Shown one piece after another: positions 11,967 through 19,903 of a stretch of 29,107 nucleotides of DNA (positions within the stretch are counted from its first letter, which is position 1; every line of letters begins with the position of its first letter). The translations under genes were made by a program, and so were the position numbers. The notes beneath the pieces are model-generated. The model was not told the DNA's origin and ran no database searches. It worked only from the letters and a program-made list of their open reading frames with translations. This DNA comes from a virus: positions 1 to 29,107 of the IMG/VR virus record IMGVR_UViG_3300006754_003315; one strand, written 5' to 3'.

Positions 11967-12038
11967 GCAGCTATCGTACAAAGGCTAGTATATAACGTTG
12001 CCAACGTTGAGATCGGAGTTCGATTCTCCGTAGCTGCA
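11967..12038 (+). tRNA. tRNA-Gly(GCC)
   Basis: Acceptor GCAGCTA/TAGCTGC, D stem GTAC/GTAT, anticodon TAACG-TTGCCAA-CGTTG (GCC), T arm CGGAG-TTCGATT-CTCCG, discriminator A. It begins on the base after the preceding ORF's stop. Confidence 0.93.
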
Positions 12039-12044
12039 CTTTTA

Positions 12045-12116
12045 GAGCGAGTGGCCGAGAGGCAAGGCGTCTGACTGCAACTCAGATCTACGGGGGTTCG
12101 AATCCCTCTTCGCTCT
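12045..12116 (+). tRNA. tRNA-Cys(GCA)
   Basis: Acceptor GAGCGAG/TTCGCTC with discriminator T, the cysteine identity base. D stem GCC/GGC, anticodon TCTGA-CTGCAAC-TCAGA (GCA), T arm GGGGG/CCCTC. CCA is not encoded. Confidence 0.93.
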
Positions 12117-12122
12117 CTGTTT

Positions 12123-12427
12123 GGGGCCGACTTGGTTTCGACCTATTGGACGGATGTAAAGTTGCGTGTGGTAGTTGGTCAAAGGGCTACCTAAAAAATT
12201 GACTAACATTTAATTGCAAACGAAAACTTTGCTTTAGCTGCGTAAGCAGTAGGGGTTATCTAGCACCCTGTTAACCAAAGCTAGATACCTGTTTTGAAGC
12301 TGGACTGTAAGAGGTCATTAAACTATCCTGCCCCTTGGTCGTGCAGGGCTTAGCTCGACACAAACACGTAGACGCTTTATTGAAAACAATTAGGGACGGG
12401 GGGTTCGAATCCCCCCCGGCTCCACCA
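12123..12427 (+). ncRNA. ssrA: Transfer-messenger RNA (tmRNA)
   Basis: The tRNA-like ends are complete: GGGGCCG pairs with CGGCTCC including the G3-U70 alanine signal, the 5' part has the typical GGTTTCGAC, the T arm has GGTTCGAATCC, and A-CCA is encoded. The resume codon and tag frame at 12216-12245 read GCA onward as ANENFALAA then TAA, a standard LAA-ending degradation tag. The interior has room for the usual pseudoknots. tmRNA with SmpB frees stalled ribosomes and tags the protein for ClpXP; no smpB is seen here, so host SmpB would be used. Confidence 0.96.
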
Positions 12428-12431
12428 AAAA

Positions 12432-12461
12432 TTCACAGTATCTCCACTATTGGTGTATAAT
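12432..12461 (+). promoter_or_regulatory. Sigma70-type promoter before the HNH gene
   Basis: TTCACA (12432-12437) and a perfect TATAAT (12456-12461) with 18-base spacing, 5 bases after the tmRNA CCA and 21 bases before the HNH start. Confidence 0.6.
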
Positions 12462-12481
12462 TAGCCAAGGAGGATGCTGAT

Positions 12482-13000
12482 ATGAAATATATTGAAATTG
12501 TTTGCGATCACTGTGGTCAAAAATGCGAAAAAAGAAAGGCCGAGATTGTCCGTCAGCGTAAGAGGGGCAGAACGGCCTTTTTTTGTAGCCTCAAGTGTTC
12601 GGGATCGAAGCACTGCGATCATCTTAAACAACACAATAACTCTGACAACTTAATACCAGAAAATAGACGTGACGAATTTTCAAACTTCAGATATTACATC
12701 AAGCTATGCAAACAAAGAAATAAAAGTTTTGACCTTGATGCAAAATACTTGAAGTGTCTTTGGGAAGATCAGGCAGGAAGTTGTCCTTTTACTGGGTGGA
12801 ATTTAATCCTCAGAAACCATCAGTCTTATAAGACTGAAGCTCTTAGGCCAGAACATGCATCGCTTGACCGTATCGACAATGGAAGGGGATACGTAAAGGG
12901 CAATGTTAGATTTGTCTCTGTGATGTTTAATCTAGCACGAAATAAATTTTCTGACGAAGAAGTTATAGGGTTTTGTGAAGCGGTGAGGCGGTCACTATAA
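12482..13000 (+). CDS. HNH endonuclease (homing-type)
   Basis: 172 residues. The N-terminal zinc motif has C8, C11, C35 and C39 (CDHCGQKC, then FFCSLKCSG). The HNH-like nuclease core is SCPFTGWNL, then ASLDRIDNGRGYVKGNVRFV, where the DRIDN and KGNVRFV parts carry the catalytic His-equivalent and Asn positions typical of this phage group. RBS CAAGGAGGATGCTGAT. It lies next to tmRNA at the end of the tRNA cluster, a common site for selfish endonucleases. It has its own promoter and terminator, as a mobile cassette would. The two HNH remnants upstream may be decayed members of a different HNH type. Confidence 0.85.
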   Translation: MKYIEIVCDHCGQKCEKRKAEIVRQRKRGRTAFFCSLKCSGSKHCDHLKQHNNSDNLIPENRRDEFSNFRYYIKLCKQRNKSFDLDAKYLKCLWEDQAGSCPFTGWNLILRNHQSYKTEALRPEHASLDRIDNGRGYVKGNVRFVSVMFNLARNKFSDEEVIGFCEAVRRSL

Positions 13001-13020
13001 ACCTAGCAGAGTACAATTAA

Positions 13021-13051
13021 CCGTGAGAGGCTTTTCCTCTTGCGGTTTTTT
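13021..13051 (+). terminator. Intrinsic terminator after the HNH gene
   Basis: CCGTGAGAGG pairs with CCTCTTGCGG (10 bp, two G-U pairs) around a CTTTT loop, followed by TTTTTT. Confidence 0.88.
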
Positions 13052-13071
13052 ATTACATATAGGAGAGACTA

Positions 13072-13293
13072 ATGTATCCTATACATATTGAGGTTCGTGG
13101 TCCTGGCGGGACTATCTGGCCACAGATGGATTCGATTAAGAAGTTGATCGAGGACGCTGGCGGAGAGGTGGAGGTTGTGGACGACTATCCGCATAAAGCA
13201 GACAGTCCCCTTCCCTCACAGGAACAGACATTGGAGTACCTGGGAAAGACAAAGGTTGTATTGACTGCTGTTCATTTACCGTGGGGAGGATAG
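13072..13293 (+). CDS. Small hypothetical protein
   Basis: 73 residues, RBS AGGAGAGACTA. The N-terminus IHIEVRGPGGT followed by a helix (MDSIKKLIEDAGGEVEVVDDY) is a compact alpha/beta pattern. No known motif. The next gene starts 5 bases later, so they form a pair. Confidence 0.58.
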   Translation: MYPIHIEVRGPGGTIWPQMDSIKKLIEDAGGEVEVVDDYPHKADSPLPSQEQTLEYLGKTKVVLTAVHLPWGG

Positions 13294-13297
13294 AGGT

Positions 13298-13585
13298 ATG
13301 GGTTCTACTGAACAGATAACATATAGAGAAATGTGCGAAGCTGTCGCACAAGACTGGAATCGGGAGCAGGAGGCAGCAAAGGGTCGCGGTGCTAAAGATA
13401 TTATATTCTTAACAGCCGATGATATTTGGAATTTTCGATTAGTTCAGAAATTTCCCGCACTCTATGTTCCCCGACTGTATGATGCAGCCAAGACAGGAGA
13501 CTTGATGGGATTAATATTGACTGATAATACTTGTGCTAAGATGTTCTTCGATCATCTGTACGAGGCTGGCAAAAAGGAAGAGTAG
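13298..13585 (+). CDS. Hypothetical protein
   Basis: 95 residues, start after GGGGAGGATAGAGGT. Mostly helical (ITYREMCEAVAQDWNREQEA, then a second half with FPALYVPRLYDAA). No cysteine motif, signal or membrane segment. Cytosolic protein of unknown role, paired with the preceding gene. Confidence 0.58.
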   Translation: MGSTEQITYREMCEAVAQDWNREQEAAKGRGAKDIIFLTADDIWNFRLVQKFPALYVPRLYDAAKTGDLMGLILTDNTCAKMFFDHLYEAGKKEE

Positions 13586-13620
13586 AGTTGCAGTAACCAT
13601 CTAATATATAAGGATCTAAT

Positions 13621-14712
13621 ATGAAGAAAGTAAATCTGTTTTGCCCCATCAATTCTCTGGGATATGGAGTAGTAAGTTATAATGTATGGAAGGAGCTAAA
13701 CAAGACTGATGATGTGACTCTCTGGCCTGTCAGTAATCAGATAAGCACTCCTATTAAAATGAACGAGGAGCAGACTCATCAGTTTCAGATTGATATCATG
13801 AAGCAAAATGAGTTTGATCCTACTGCTCCATGCTTGAAGATTTGGCATGAGAACCATCTAGGGGAACGTATTGGGGTTGGTCCTTTAACAAATCTTTCTT
13901 TCTTTGAAGTAAATAAGTTTGATGCTCGCCGCAAGTCTCATCTTAAGTCGGCAGATCGAATAGCAGTCCCCTCTCTCTGGGCCGCTGCCATTGTTATTGA
14001 CCAGCTAAAGATCAAACCTGCTGACGAGAAGCCTCATATCGTACCTATGGGCGTGGACCGCACCATCTTTAACGAGACGTTTAATAACACTGATCCCCAT
14101 AAGTGTATCTTTTTTAATTGCGGCAAGTGGGAGGTTCGTAAGGGCCATGATATTCTACATAAAGCTTTCAAAGATGCGTTTCCGAACGTTCATGACGTAG
14201 AATTATGGATGATGGCAGACAATCCATTCCTCAATGAGAATCAGAAGAGTCAATGGGAGTCTTCTTATAAGGGAGACTATCGAATCAAGCTGATAGAGAA
14301 GGTTCAATACCAGGACGAACTAGCAAGAATTATGGCTAGAATTAACTGCGGGGTCTTCCCTGCTCGTGCTGAGGGCTGGAACCTTGAGATATTAGAGCTT
14401 ATGAGTATGGGCAAGCAAGTTATTGCTACGGACTACTCAGCACATACTGAGTTCTGCAATAAGGACAATTGCAACCTAGTTAAAATAACAGAAGAAGAAC
14501 CTATGTTTGATGGGTACTGGTTCACGGGAGATAATGGTACATGGGCATCACTAGAAGGTGACGCTTATGATGAGTTAATCAACCGTCTACGAGAAGTATA
14601 TAAGCGATGGCAGAGTGATCGTGAGATGCCTAACGAGGCAGGTATCGAAACAGCAAAAGAACTCTCTTGGGAAAAAACAGCCGCCTCATTATTGGAGATA
14701 ACTACTGCATGA
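13621..14712 (+). CDS. Family 4-type (GT-B) glycosyltransferase
   Basis: 363 residues, GT-B fold with two Rossmann domains. The donor-binding C-terminal domain has FFNCGKWEVRKGHDIL near 160-175 and the EX7E pair E251/E259 in AEGWNLEILELMSMGKQV, followed by ATDYSAHTEF. This is the GT4 layout of retaining transferases using NDP-sugars. The N-terminal half (LFCPINSLGYGVVSYNVW) is the acceptor domain. A second glycosylation gene, separate from the cassette at the left, suggests more than one glycan step. The stop overlaps the dUTPase start (ATGA). Confidence 0.9.
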   Translation: MKKVNLFCPINSLGYGVVSYNVWKELNKTDDVTLWPVSNQISTPIKMNEEQTHQFQIDIMKQNEFDPTAPCLKIWHENHLGERIGVGPLTNLSFFEVNKFDARRKSHLKSADRIAVPSLWAAAIVIDQLKIKPADEKPHIVPMGVDRTIFNETFNNTDPHKCIFFNCGKWEVRKGHDILHKAFKDAFPNVHDVELWMMADNPFLNENQKSQWESSYKGDYRIKLIEKVQYQDELARIMARINCGVFPARAEGWNLEILELMSMGKQVIATDYSAHTEFCNKDNCNLVKITEEEPMFDGYWFTGDNGTWASLEGDAYDELINRLREVYKRWQSDREMPNEAGIETAKELSWEKTAASLLEITTA

Positions 14713-15161
14713 AAGTCAAACTTCTACATGAAGACGCAAAGGTTCCAACAAAAGCCAATAAATCTGATGCAGGCTGGGATCTGTATGCCATCGAAGACGT
14801 TACAATAAATGGAGGGGAAAGGAAGACGGTTAAGACAGGAATTTCTATTGAGATACCAGAGGGCTATGCCGGTCTTATCTGGCCTCGATCAGGACTTGCT
14901 GTTAAAAAAGGAATAGATGTACTGGCAGGAGTAATAGATCAGGGCTACCGTGGAGAGATCATGGTGTGCCTGTTCAACTCTACTATACCTCTTCCTCTTT
15001 TTGAAACCCCTCAAGATGAGAATGTTCAAGTGAGGATTAAGAAGGGAGATAGAATAGCACAAATACTATTCCATGAGACTTATCAGTTTAAAATGCACGC
15101 AGTATCAGAACTAACAACCTCTGAACGTGGAGGCTCTGGGTTTGGGAGCAGTGGAAAATGA
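14709..15161 (+). CDS. dut: dUTP diphosphatase (dUTPase, trimeric type)
   Basis: 150 residues from the ATG at 14709, which overlaps the previous stop; the upstream extension to 14667 is rejected. All five motifs are present: SDAGWDLYA (1), PRSGLAVKKG (2), GVIDQGYRGE with the catalytic Asp (3), KGDRIAQILF (4), and RGGSGFGSSG (5). It converts dUTP to dUMP, which keeps uracil out of DNA and supplies thymidylate synthase at 18941. Coupled to the next gene by a 4-base overlap. Confidence 0.96.
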   Translation: MKVKLLHEDAKVPTKANKSDAGWDLYAIEDVTINGGERKTVKTGISIEIPEGYAGLIWPRSGLAVKKGIDVLAGVIDQGYRGEIMVCLFNSTIPLPLFETPQDENVQVRIKKGDRIAQILFHETYQFKMHAVSELTTSERGGSGFGSSGK

Positions 15162-15391
15162 CTCTATACAAAATCGGAACCGAAGTAGAGATATGGCAAT
15201 CTGATGGAAAGAGCATCAAGGGGCATGTTCATGCTATAACTATTCGTGAATCGGGGGTTATATACAATGTCGTTTGGTGGAATGGTGATGCTAGACATGA
15301 TAAATGGTTGGCTGAGTATGAAGTTCGTGATCACGCCCGTTCTGAAAAACACAAGATAGGATTTGCTAGTAATGTCGCTAATAAAGAATGA
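15158..15391 (+). CDS. Small SH3/Tudor-like hypothetical protein
   Basis: 77 residues, ATGA-coupled to dut. Strand-rich: LYKIGTEVEIWQSDGKSIKG, HVHAITIR, YNVVWWNGDARHD. This is a small barrel of the KOW/Tudor/SH3 kind, often used to bind RNA or proteins. The 3' end overlaps the GMP reductase start by 20 bases. The specific role is unknown. Confidence 0.55.
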   Translation: MTLYKIGTEVEIWQSDGKSIKGHVHAITIRESGVIYNVVWWNGDARHDKWLAEYEVRDHARSEKHKIGFASNVANKE

Positions 15392-16541
15392 TCTGAAGCT
15401 TGACTTTGATGATGTTCTCTTGGTCCCTAAGCGTACTAGGGCAGCATCTCGCAAGAGCGTATCTGTCGAGAGAGACTTTCAGTTTTATCACTCGAATAGA
15501 ACCTGGAGTGGCACGCCTATCATGGCTGCTAACATGGATACTACAGGAACTATAGATATGGCTGATCGTTTATGGGCTCATGACATGATTACGTGTCTTC
15601 ATAAGCATTATACCTATCCCGAATTAGCAGAGTTCTTTAACGATGTTCACGAAGCAGAAAAGAGCTGGCTAATGGCTCACGCCTGGGTTAGTATAGGCAT
15701 CAAAGACCATGATTTTGATAGACTGGACGCACTAGTCACTGAGATAGAAGGCGTTCCTAATATATGTATTGATGTAGCTAATGGATACACAGACGATTTT
15801 GTTAAGCATTGCTCTAAGATTAGAGAACACTATGCCACCAATGATGAGTACCCTATTATTATGGCTGGCAACGTCTGTACTCCTGAGATGGTTCAAGAGC
15901 TAATCTTGCATGGAGGAGTGGATATTGTCAAGGTTGGCATCGGTCCTGGCTCAGCCTGTACGACACGCCTCAAGACAGGAGTGGGCTATCCTCAGCTCTC
16001 GGCCATAGCAGAGTGTTCTCATGCTGCCCACGGCCTCAAGAGCTACGAGAAACGGCTAGGACTGATCTGTGCTGACGGTGGTTGTCGCACGCCTGGAGAT
16101 GTTTGTAAGGCTTTCGCGGCGAACGCAGATTTTGTGATGCTTGGGGGCATGTTGGCTGGTACAGACGAGTGTGAGGGTAAATGGTTATATCGTGATCCTA
16201 CCTTCCCCAAAAACACCCTAAAAGACCTTTCTCTTCTAGAAGAACTAGAGAGGGAGAGTATCATAAGCTCGGAAAGTCTAGTAAAAGCACAGCTTGAATT
16301 CTATGGAATGTCATCAGAGCACGCACAAGACAAACACTGTGGTGAAATGAAAAACTATAAGACCAGCGAAGGTCGAGTAAAATATATTGATTATAAGGGA
16401 TCAGCAGAACACGTATTAAGAGATATAGTAGGAGGTATACGTAGCTGCTGTTCGTATATTGGTTCAACATCAATTAAAGATATGAGCAAGTGTGCAGATT
16501 TCGTTCGCGTAGCACGAACACATTATGATCAAACAATCTAG
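15372..16541 (+). CDS. guaC: GMP reductase
   Basis: 389 residues from the ATG at 15372; a TTG three codons upstream is less likely. A TIM barrel of the IMPDH/GMPR family: [12 protein letters not shown] at the start, catalytic C196 in [19 protein letters not shown], then [11 protein letters not shown] and [10 protein letters not shown], and the flap FYGMSSEHA. No CBS domains, and GMPR-type [17 protein letters not shown], so reductase rather than dehydrogenase. It turns GMP into IMP with NADPH and shifts purines toward adenine. Compared with typical GMPRs (about 345), about 25-30 extra residues lie before FYGMSS. A rare phage gene. Confidence 0.9.
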   Translation: MSLIKNDLKLDFDDVLLVPKRTRAASRKSVSVERDFQFYHSNRTWSGTPIMAANMDTTGTIDMADRLWAHDMITCLHKHYTYPELAEFFNDVHEAEKSWLMAHAWVSIGIKDHDFDRLDALVTEIEGVPNICIDVANGYTDDFVKHCSKIREHYATNDEYPIIMAGNVCTPEMVQELILHGGVDIVKVGIGPGSACTTRLKTGVGYPQLSAIAECSHAAHGLKSYEKRLGLICADGGCRTPGDVCKAFAANADFVMLGGMLAGTDECEGKWLYRDPTFPKNTLKDLSLLEELERESIISSESLVKAQLEFYGMSSEHAQDKHCGEMKNYKTSEGRVKYIDYKGSAEHVLRDIVGGIRSCCSYIGSTSIKDMSKCADFVRVARTHYDQTI

Positions 16542-16571
16542 TAGTCAGGCTCATTTGGAGGCACGCGAGTT

Positions 16572-17657
16572 ATGAAGATAGCTATATTCGGAACAGGTGG
16601 AATGGGAAAGGCCATCATCCACCTACTGAAAACGGTCTACTTCTCAGAACCTATTTCTATAGTAGCGTTTGATAGAGAAGAGGAATGCCCTAGAGGTTTA
16701 CAGTGTGATGAATATCATAGTATTGATGTTAATCAATCATATAGTCATGAGACAAGTCCTATATATGGAAAAGATTTTGACCTTGTATTCTCGGCCCTGC
16801 CCTACTTCTATAATCCCAAGGTTGCAAGCCTAGCGGTAGCGGCAGACGTTCCGTATTTTGATCTTGGTGGGTCAGTACCTATCAGCCGCAAAATCAACGA
16901 GAGATATAAAAATGCTACAGTATTCACTGATCTAGGGCTTGCACCGGGATGGGTAAATATAATGGCAGAGGAAGCCTATAGAGAGCTGTCTCGTACAGGT
17001 GCAGTAGAAGAAATAAGAATGCGTTGCGGAGGTCTTTCAGCACAGCAGCTACCAAAGCACGAAGATCCGTTCGGGTATGCAAAAACATGGTCTGCTGATG
17101 GATTGTACAACGAGTATGCAGACGACTGTGAAGTGCTAGAGGGCGGAAAGATTACTACAGTGCCGGGAATGTTGTGGCTAGAGGATGTAAAAACTCAGGG
17201 GGTTCTCAATTGGCAGGGGTGTCATACCCCGCTTGAAGCCTTTTTTACTAGCGGTGGAGCATCGCATACTCTCCAGTTAATGAAAGACAGAGGGGTTAAG
17301 CATTGCTCATACAAGACACTAAGATACCAAGGACATAGAGATCTTGTCCACTACTTTATTCATACCAAAGGATTCTCTCCAAAGGGATTATCAGAATTGT
17401 TTGCCCCTCATAGAGAAAAAGATATTGTTATTTTAGATGTATGGGGATACTCAGATCGTTTCGAGTATCGCGTCTCTCACGCTATCCATGCTGACTTTGA
17501 AACAGATGGGTATAGTGCTATGCAAAAGGCTACAGCCGCAGGGTTTATTGCTGCGGCATTATCGTCTGATGTTAGTCAGCGTAGACCACTAACATATGCA
17601 GATGTAGATATAGATCTATTCAATTCAACAATAAATAAAATGGGGATTATGAAATGA
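16572..17657 (+). CDS. Saccharopine dehydrogenase-like NAD(P)-dependent enzyme
   Basis: 361 residues. The N-terminal Rossmann motif IFGTGGMGKAIIHLL is at 5-19, DLVFSALPYFYNP follows near 70-82, then TDLGLAPGWVNIMA. The C-terminal dimer domain is like that of saccharopine dehydrogenase and related carboxynorspermidine enzymes. These enzymes make or split imino-acid linkages (lysine, saccharopine or polyamine precursors). RBS TGGAGGCACGCGAG. Unusual in phages: it may alter host amino-acid or polyamine pools, or make a DNA or protein modification. The 3' end overlaps the next gene by 4 bases. Confidence 0.85.
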   Translation: MKIAIFGTGGMGKAIIHLLKTVYFSEPISIVAFDREEECPRGLQCDEYHSIDVNQSYSHETSPIYGKDFDLVFSALPYFYNPKVASLAVAADVPYFDLGGSVPISRKINERYKNATVFTDLGLAPGWVNIMAEEAYRELSRTGAVEEIRMRCGGLSAQQLPKHEDPFGYAKTWSADGLYNEYADDCEVLEGGKITTVPGMLWLEDVKTQGVLNWQGCHTPLEAFFTSGGASHTLQLMKDRGVKHCSYKTLRYQGHRDLVHYFIHTKGFSPKGLSELFAPHREKDIVILDVWGYSDRFEYRVSHAIHADFETDGYSAMQKATAAGFIAAALSSDVSQRRPLTYADVDIDLFNSTINKMGIMK

Positions 17658-18505
17658 CAGGACGCAGAGATTTTTTTAAAAAATTAGGACTTGGCATTGG
17701 TGCTCTAGCAGCAGCACCTTTAGTAAAAAAAGTAGAAGCGATAGAGCAGGCGACGATTGAAAAGGATGCCGCAGTCACCTATACTAAGACTACGTTTCCA
17801 GACGAAACAACTTCCGTTAACGGAGTTAGAACAGAGTGGCCAAAGTGGCTAGAGAATAAGGTCATAAACGGTGGGTCGGGAAATCTTCTTCCTCTTGGCG
17901 AAGATTTTAAAATTGAGTATTATGAAAGCCTTGATGATTGTATCCATGAGATACATAGTCCTGACAGCCCCTCTCCTATGACGACCCACAACTATGGAGT
18001 TTCTCCTCTTTCGGGAACTCTTGATCTATGGGACACTGGTACGGCGAAAGGCTTAAGGGCACAGAGAGATATTCGAGAGGTGGACTCATCCTTTTTTATG
18101 GATCAGGTGGCAGAGAAAGGCTCTGTAGTAACCTACGATGGGATAAGTCATCCTGAGTGCCCAGTAGAATGCGTTAGACTACAACAAGGAGACGAGCCTG
18201 TTGCAGGTATTCTTCTAAACGATGTAGTAAACATTGATTTAACCAATTCTCACTACCCTCTTGCCTCAGATGTTATGAAGGGCGGTAAGGTTCAGGTGTT
18301 GCGAAAAGGCACAATCATTACGAGACCTTTGGGAGAACCTACCCCAGGAGCCAACGCCTATGCTAATGGCTCTTATATAACAACCGACTATAGCGATAGC
18401 TCAGTACCTCAAGAGTTTCGATTAGGGGTGGCACGTAAGATTGGGACATTTTTAAGCGGAAAGGATCAAGATGGTTTTGCGAAAGTTAGTATCACTAATC
18501 TTTGA
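17654..18505 (+). CDS. Virion-like protein with a twin-arginine signal
   Basis: 283 residues. The N-terminus TGRRDFFKKLGLGIGALAAA is a textbook Tat signal (RR at 4-5, basic then hydrophobic h-region, cleavage near KKVEA). The mature part is beta-rich, with a C-terminal region (GILLNDVVNIDLTNS, KVQVLRKGTIITRPLG, RLGVARKIGTFLS) that resembles phage head-decoration or minor structural proteins. If both readings are right, a structural-type domain is exported folded to the periplasm. Alternatively it is an exported enzyme or envelope protein not recognised here. Overlaps the next ORF by 35 bases. Confidence 0.6.
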   Translation: MTGRRDFFKKLGLGIGALAAAPLVKKVEAIEQATIEKDAAVTYTKTTFPDETTSVNGVRTEWPKWLENKVINGGSGNLLPLGEDFKIEYYESLDDCIHEIHSPDSPSPMTTHNYGVSPLSGTLDLWDTGTAKGLRAQRDIREVDSSFFMDQVAEKGSVVTYDGISHPECPVECVRLQQGDEPVAGILLNDVVNIDLTNSHYPLASDVMKGGKVQVLRKGTIITRPLGEPTPGANAYANGSYITTDYSDSSVPQEFRLGVARKIGTFLSGKDQDGFAKVSITNL

Positions 18506-18944
18506 TTATAATGCCAAGCCCCCTGCCTCCGTAGATTGTGCCGACTGTGGTAAGTCCTGCGACCCTGTCTACTGGGCTGGAACCTCAGCACGATGTACTG
18601 ATTGTCATAATGCTCGTATGGGAGAAGACGAGGAGTGCGATGGCAAGATAGGTATTGAGTATAGCTGTAAGGATGGGCAGCTATATGTCTCAGCAGCGGT
18701 AGAGGATGCTTCCGAAACATCTGCTGATCTACTGGCTCGTACTTGTCTTCGAATAGAGACTGGAGAGATAGCAGAGTTTGTATATCAGGCTCTCAGTGTA
18801 TGGGCACAGGAAGATATTCATAGATTGCAATTTATGGAGAAGGTAGCGATACGACTAATGGAGCTTCGTGGTACAGAGAAAGGTAAAAAGAAGCTGGCAG
18901 TTGACCCCTCACAAGTTTTTGATTTTAGGAACATAAAAGAATGA
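18471..18944 (+). CDS. Hypothetical protein with zinc-binding cysteines
   Basis: 157 residues; the ATG at 18471 lies inside the previous gene. CADCGKSC and CTDCHNAR, about 20 residues apart, form a likely zinc ribbon near residues 23-50. The rest is acidic and helical (EDIHRLQFMEKVAIRLMEL). It couples to thyA by a 4-base overlap. Unknown role; a nucleic-acid-binding or regulatory part is possible. Confidence 0.6.
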   Translation: MVLRKLVSLIFDYNAKPPASVDCADCGKSCDPVYWAGTSARCTDCHNARMGEDEECDGKIGIEYSCKDGQLYVSAAVEDASETSADLLARTCLRIETGEIAEFVYQALSVWAQEDIHRLQFMEKVAIRLMELRGTEKGKKKLAVDPSQVFDFRNIKE

Positions 18945-19894
18945 AGCAGTATCTTGACATAGTGCGGAACGTTATGGAGAACGGACACTTGAAAGGGAAT
19001 CGTACCGGAGTGCGAGCAAAGACCACTTTTTGTGAAGTATTCAGACATAATATGGCTGACGGTTTTCCACTTTTAACAACCAAAAAAACATATATGCATG
19101 GGATTGCTGTCGAACTAGAAGGCTTTCTCAACGGTATAACAAGTAAGGGATGGTATCAGGAGCGGAGATGTAAGATATGGAACGAGTGGGCAAACCCTAA
19201 GTCGGTAGAGAGTATGAAGGCAGAGTTAAAGGAGGCTCATCCTACTAAGGAAGACTACTCAACAGAGATGGTACAGGAGATAGCCAATGATCTCGGTCCT
19301 ATATATGGCTATCAATGGCGTAATTTTGATGAGCATTATCCTGTACAATGGGACGCAGGACCAGAAGACTTTGGGGATAGAGCTTCTCTAGATTGGCCGG
19401 TAAACGGAATAGAGAAGGGGTGTGACCAACTAAAAAATGTAATTAATACATTAAAAACTAATCCAGACGACCGCAGGATGGTCATATCTGCCTGGAATCC
19501 TAACCAAATACACTTGATGGCACTTCCTCCCTGCCATTACGCCTTTACTTTAGTTCATATCAATGGTGTATTAAATTTATGTTGGAAGCAAAGATCCTGC
19601 GATCTTATGCTAGGAGTACCGTTTAATATTGCCAGCTATGCACTGCTTTTAGAGTTGATTTGTAAAGAAAGTGGCTTAATACCGGGAGAGTTGGTAGGTA
19701 TTTTAGAGGATTGTCATATCTATGAAGACAAAATGAAAGGTGCAGTCCAGCAGCTTGAGCGTGACCCCAGACGATTACCGACTATCACGATCCCATATGG
19801 TGGCTTTGATATCTTTAATTGGACGCATGAGGATTATAGTTTAAATAATTACGACCCCCATCCAAAAATAGACTTTGGCAAAGTCGCAGTATGA
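18941..19894 (+). CDS. thyA: Thymidylate synthase (ThyA type)
   Basis: 317 residues. Phosphate-binding R21 in GNRTG, the LTTKK segment at 45-49, catalytic C198 in ALPPCHYAF, then QRSCDLMLGVPFNIASYA, and the C-terminal region with DCHIYED. It makes dTMP from dUMP with methylene-tetrahydrofolate. Together with dUTPase and dCMP deaminase in this window it gives a full dUMP-to-dTMP route. ATG overlaps the upstream stop. Confidence 0.96.
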   Translation: MKQYLDIVRNVMENGHLKGNRTGVRAKTTFCEVFRHNMADGFPLLTTKKTYMHGIAVELEGFLNGITSKGWYQERRCKIWNEWANPKSVESMKAELKEAHPTKEDYSTEMVQEIANDLGPIYGYQWRNFDEHYPVQWDAGPEDFGDRASLDWPVNGIEKGCDQLKNVINTLKTNPDDRRMVISAWNPNQIHLMALPPCHYAFTLVHINGVLNLCWKQRSCDLMLGVPFNIASYALLLELICKESGLIPGELVGILEDCHIYEDKMKGAVQQLERDPRRLPTITIPYGGFDIFNWTHEDYSLNNYDPHPKIDFGKVAV

Positions 19895-19903
19895 GGTGAG
19901 CAG

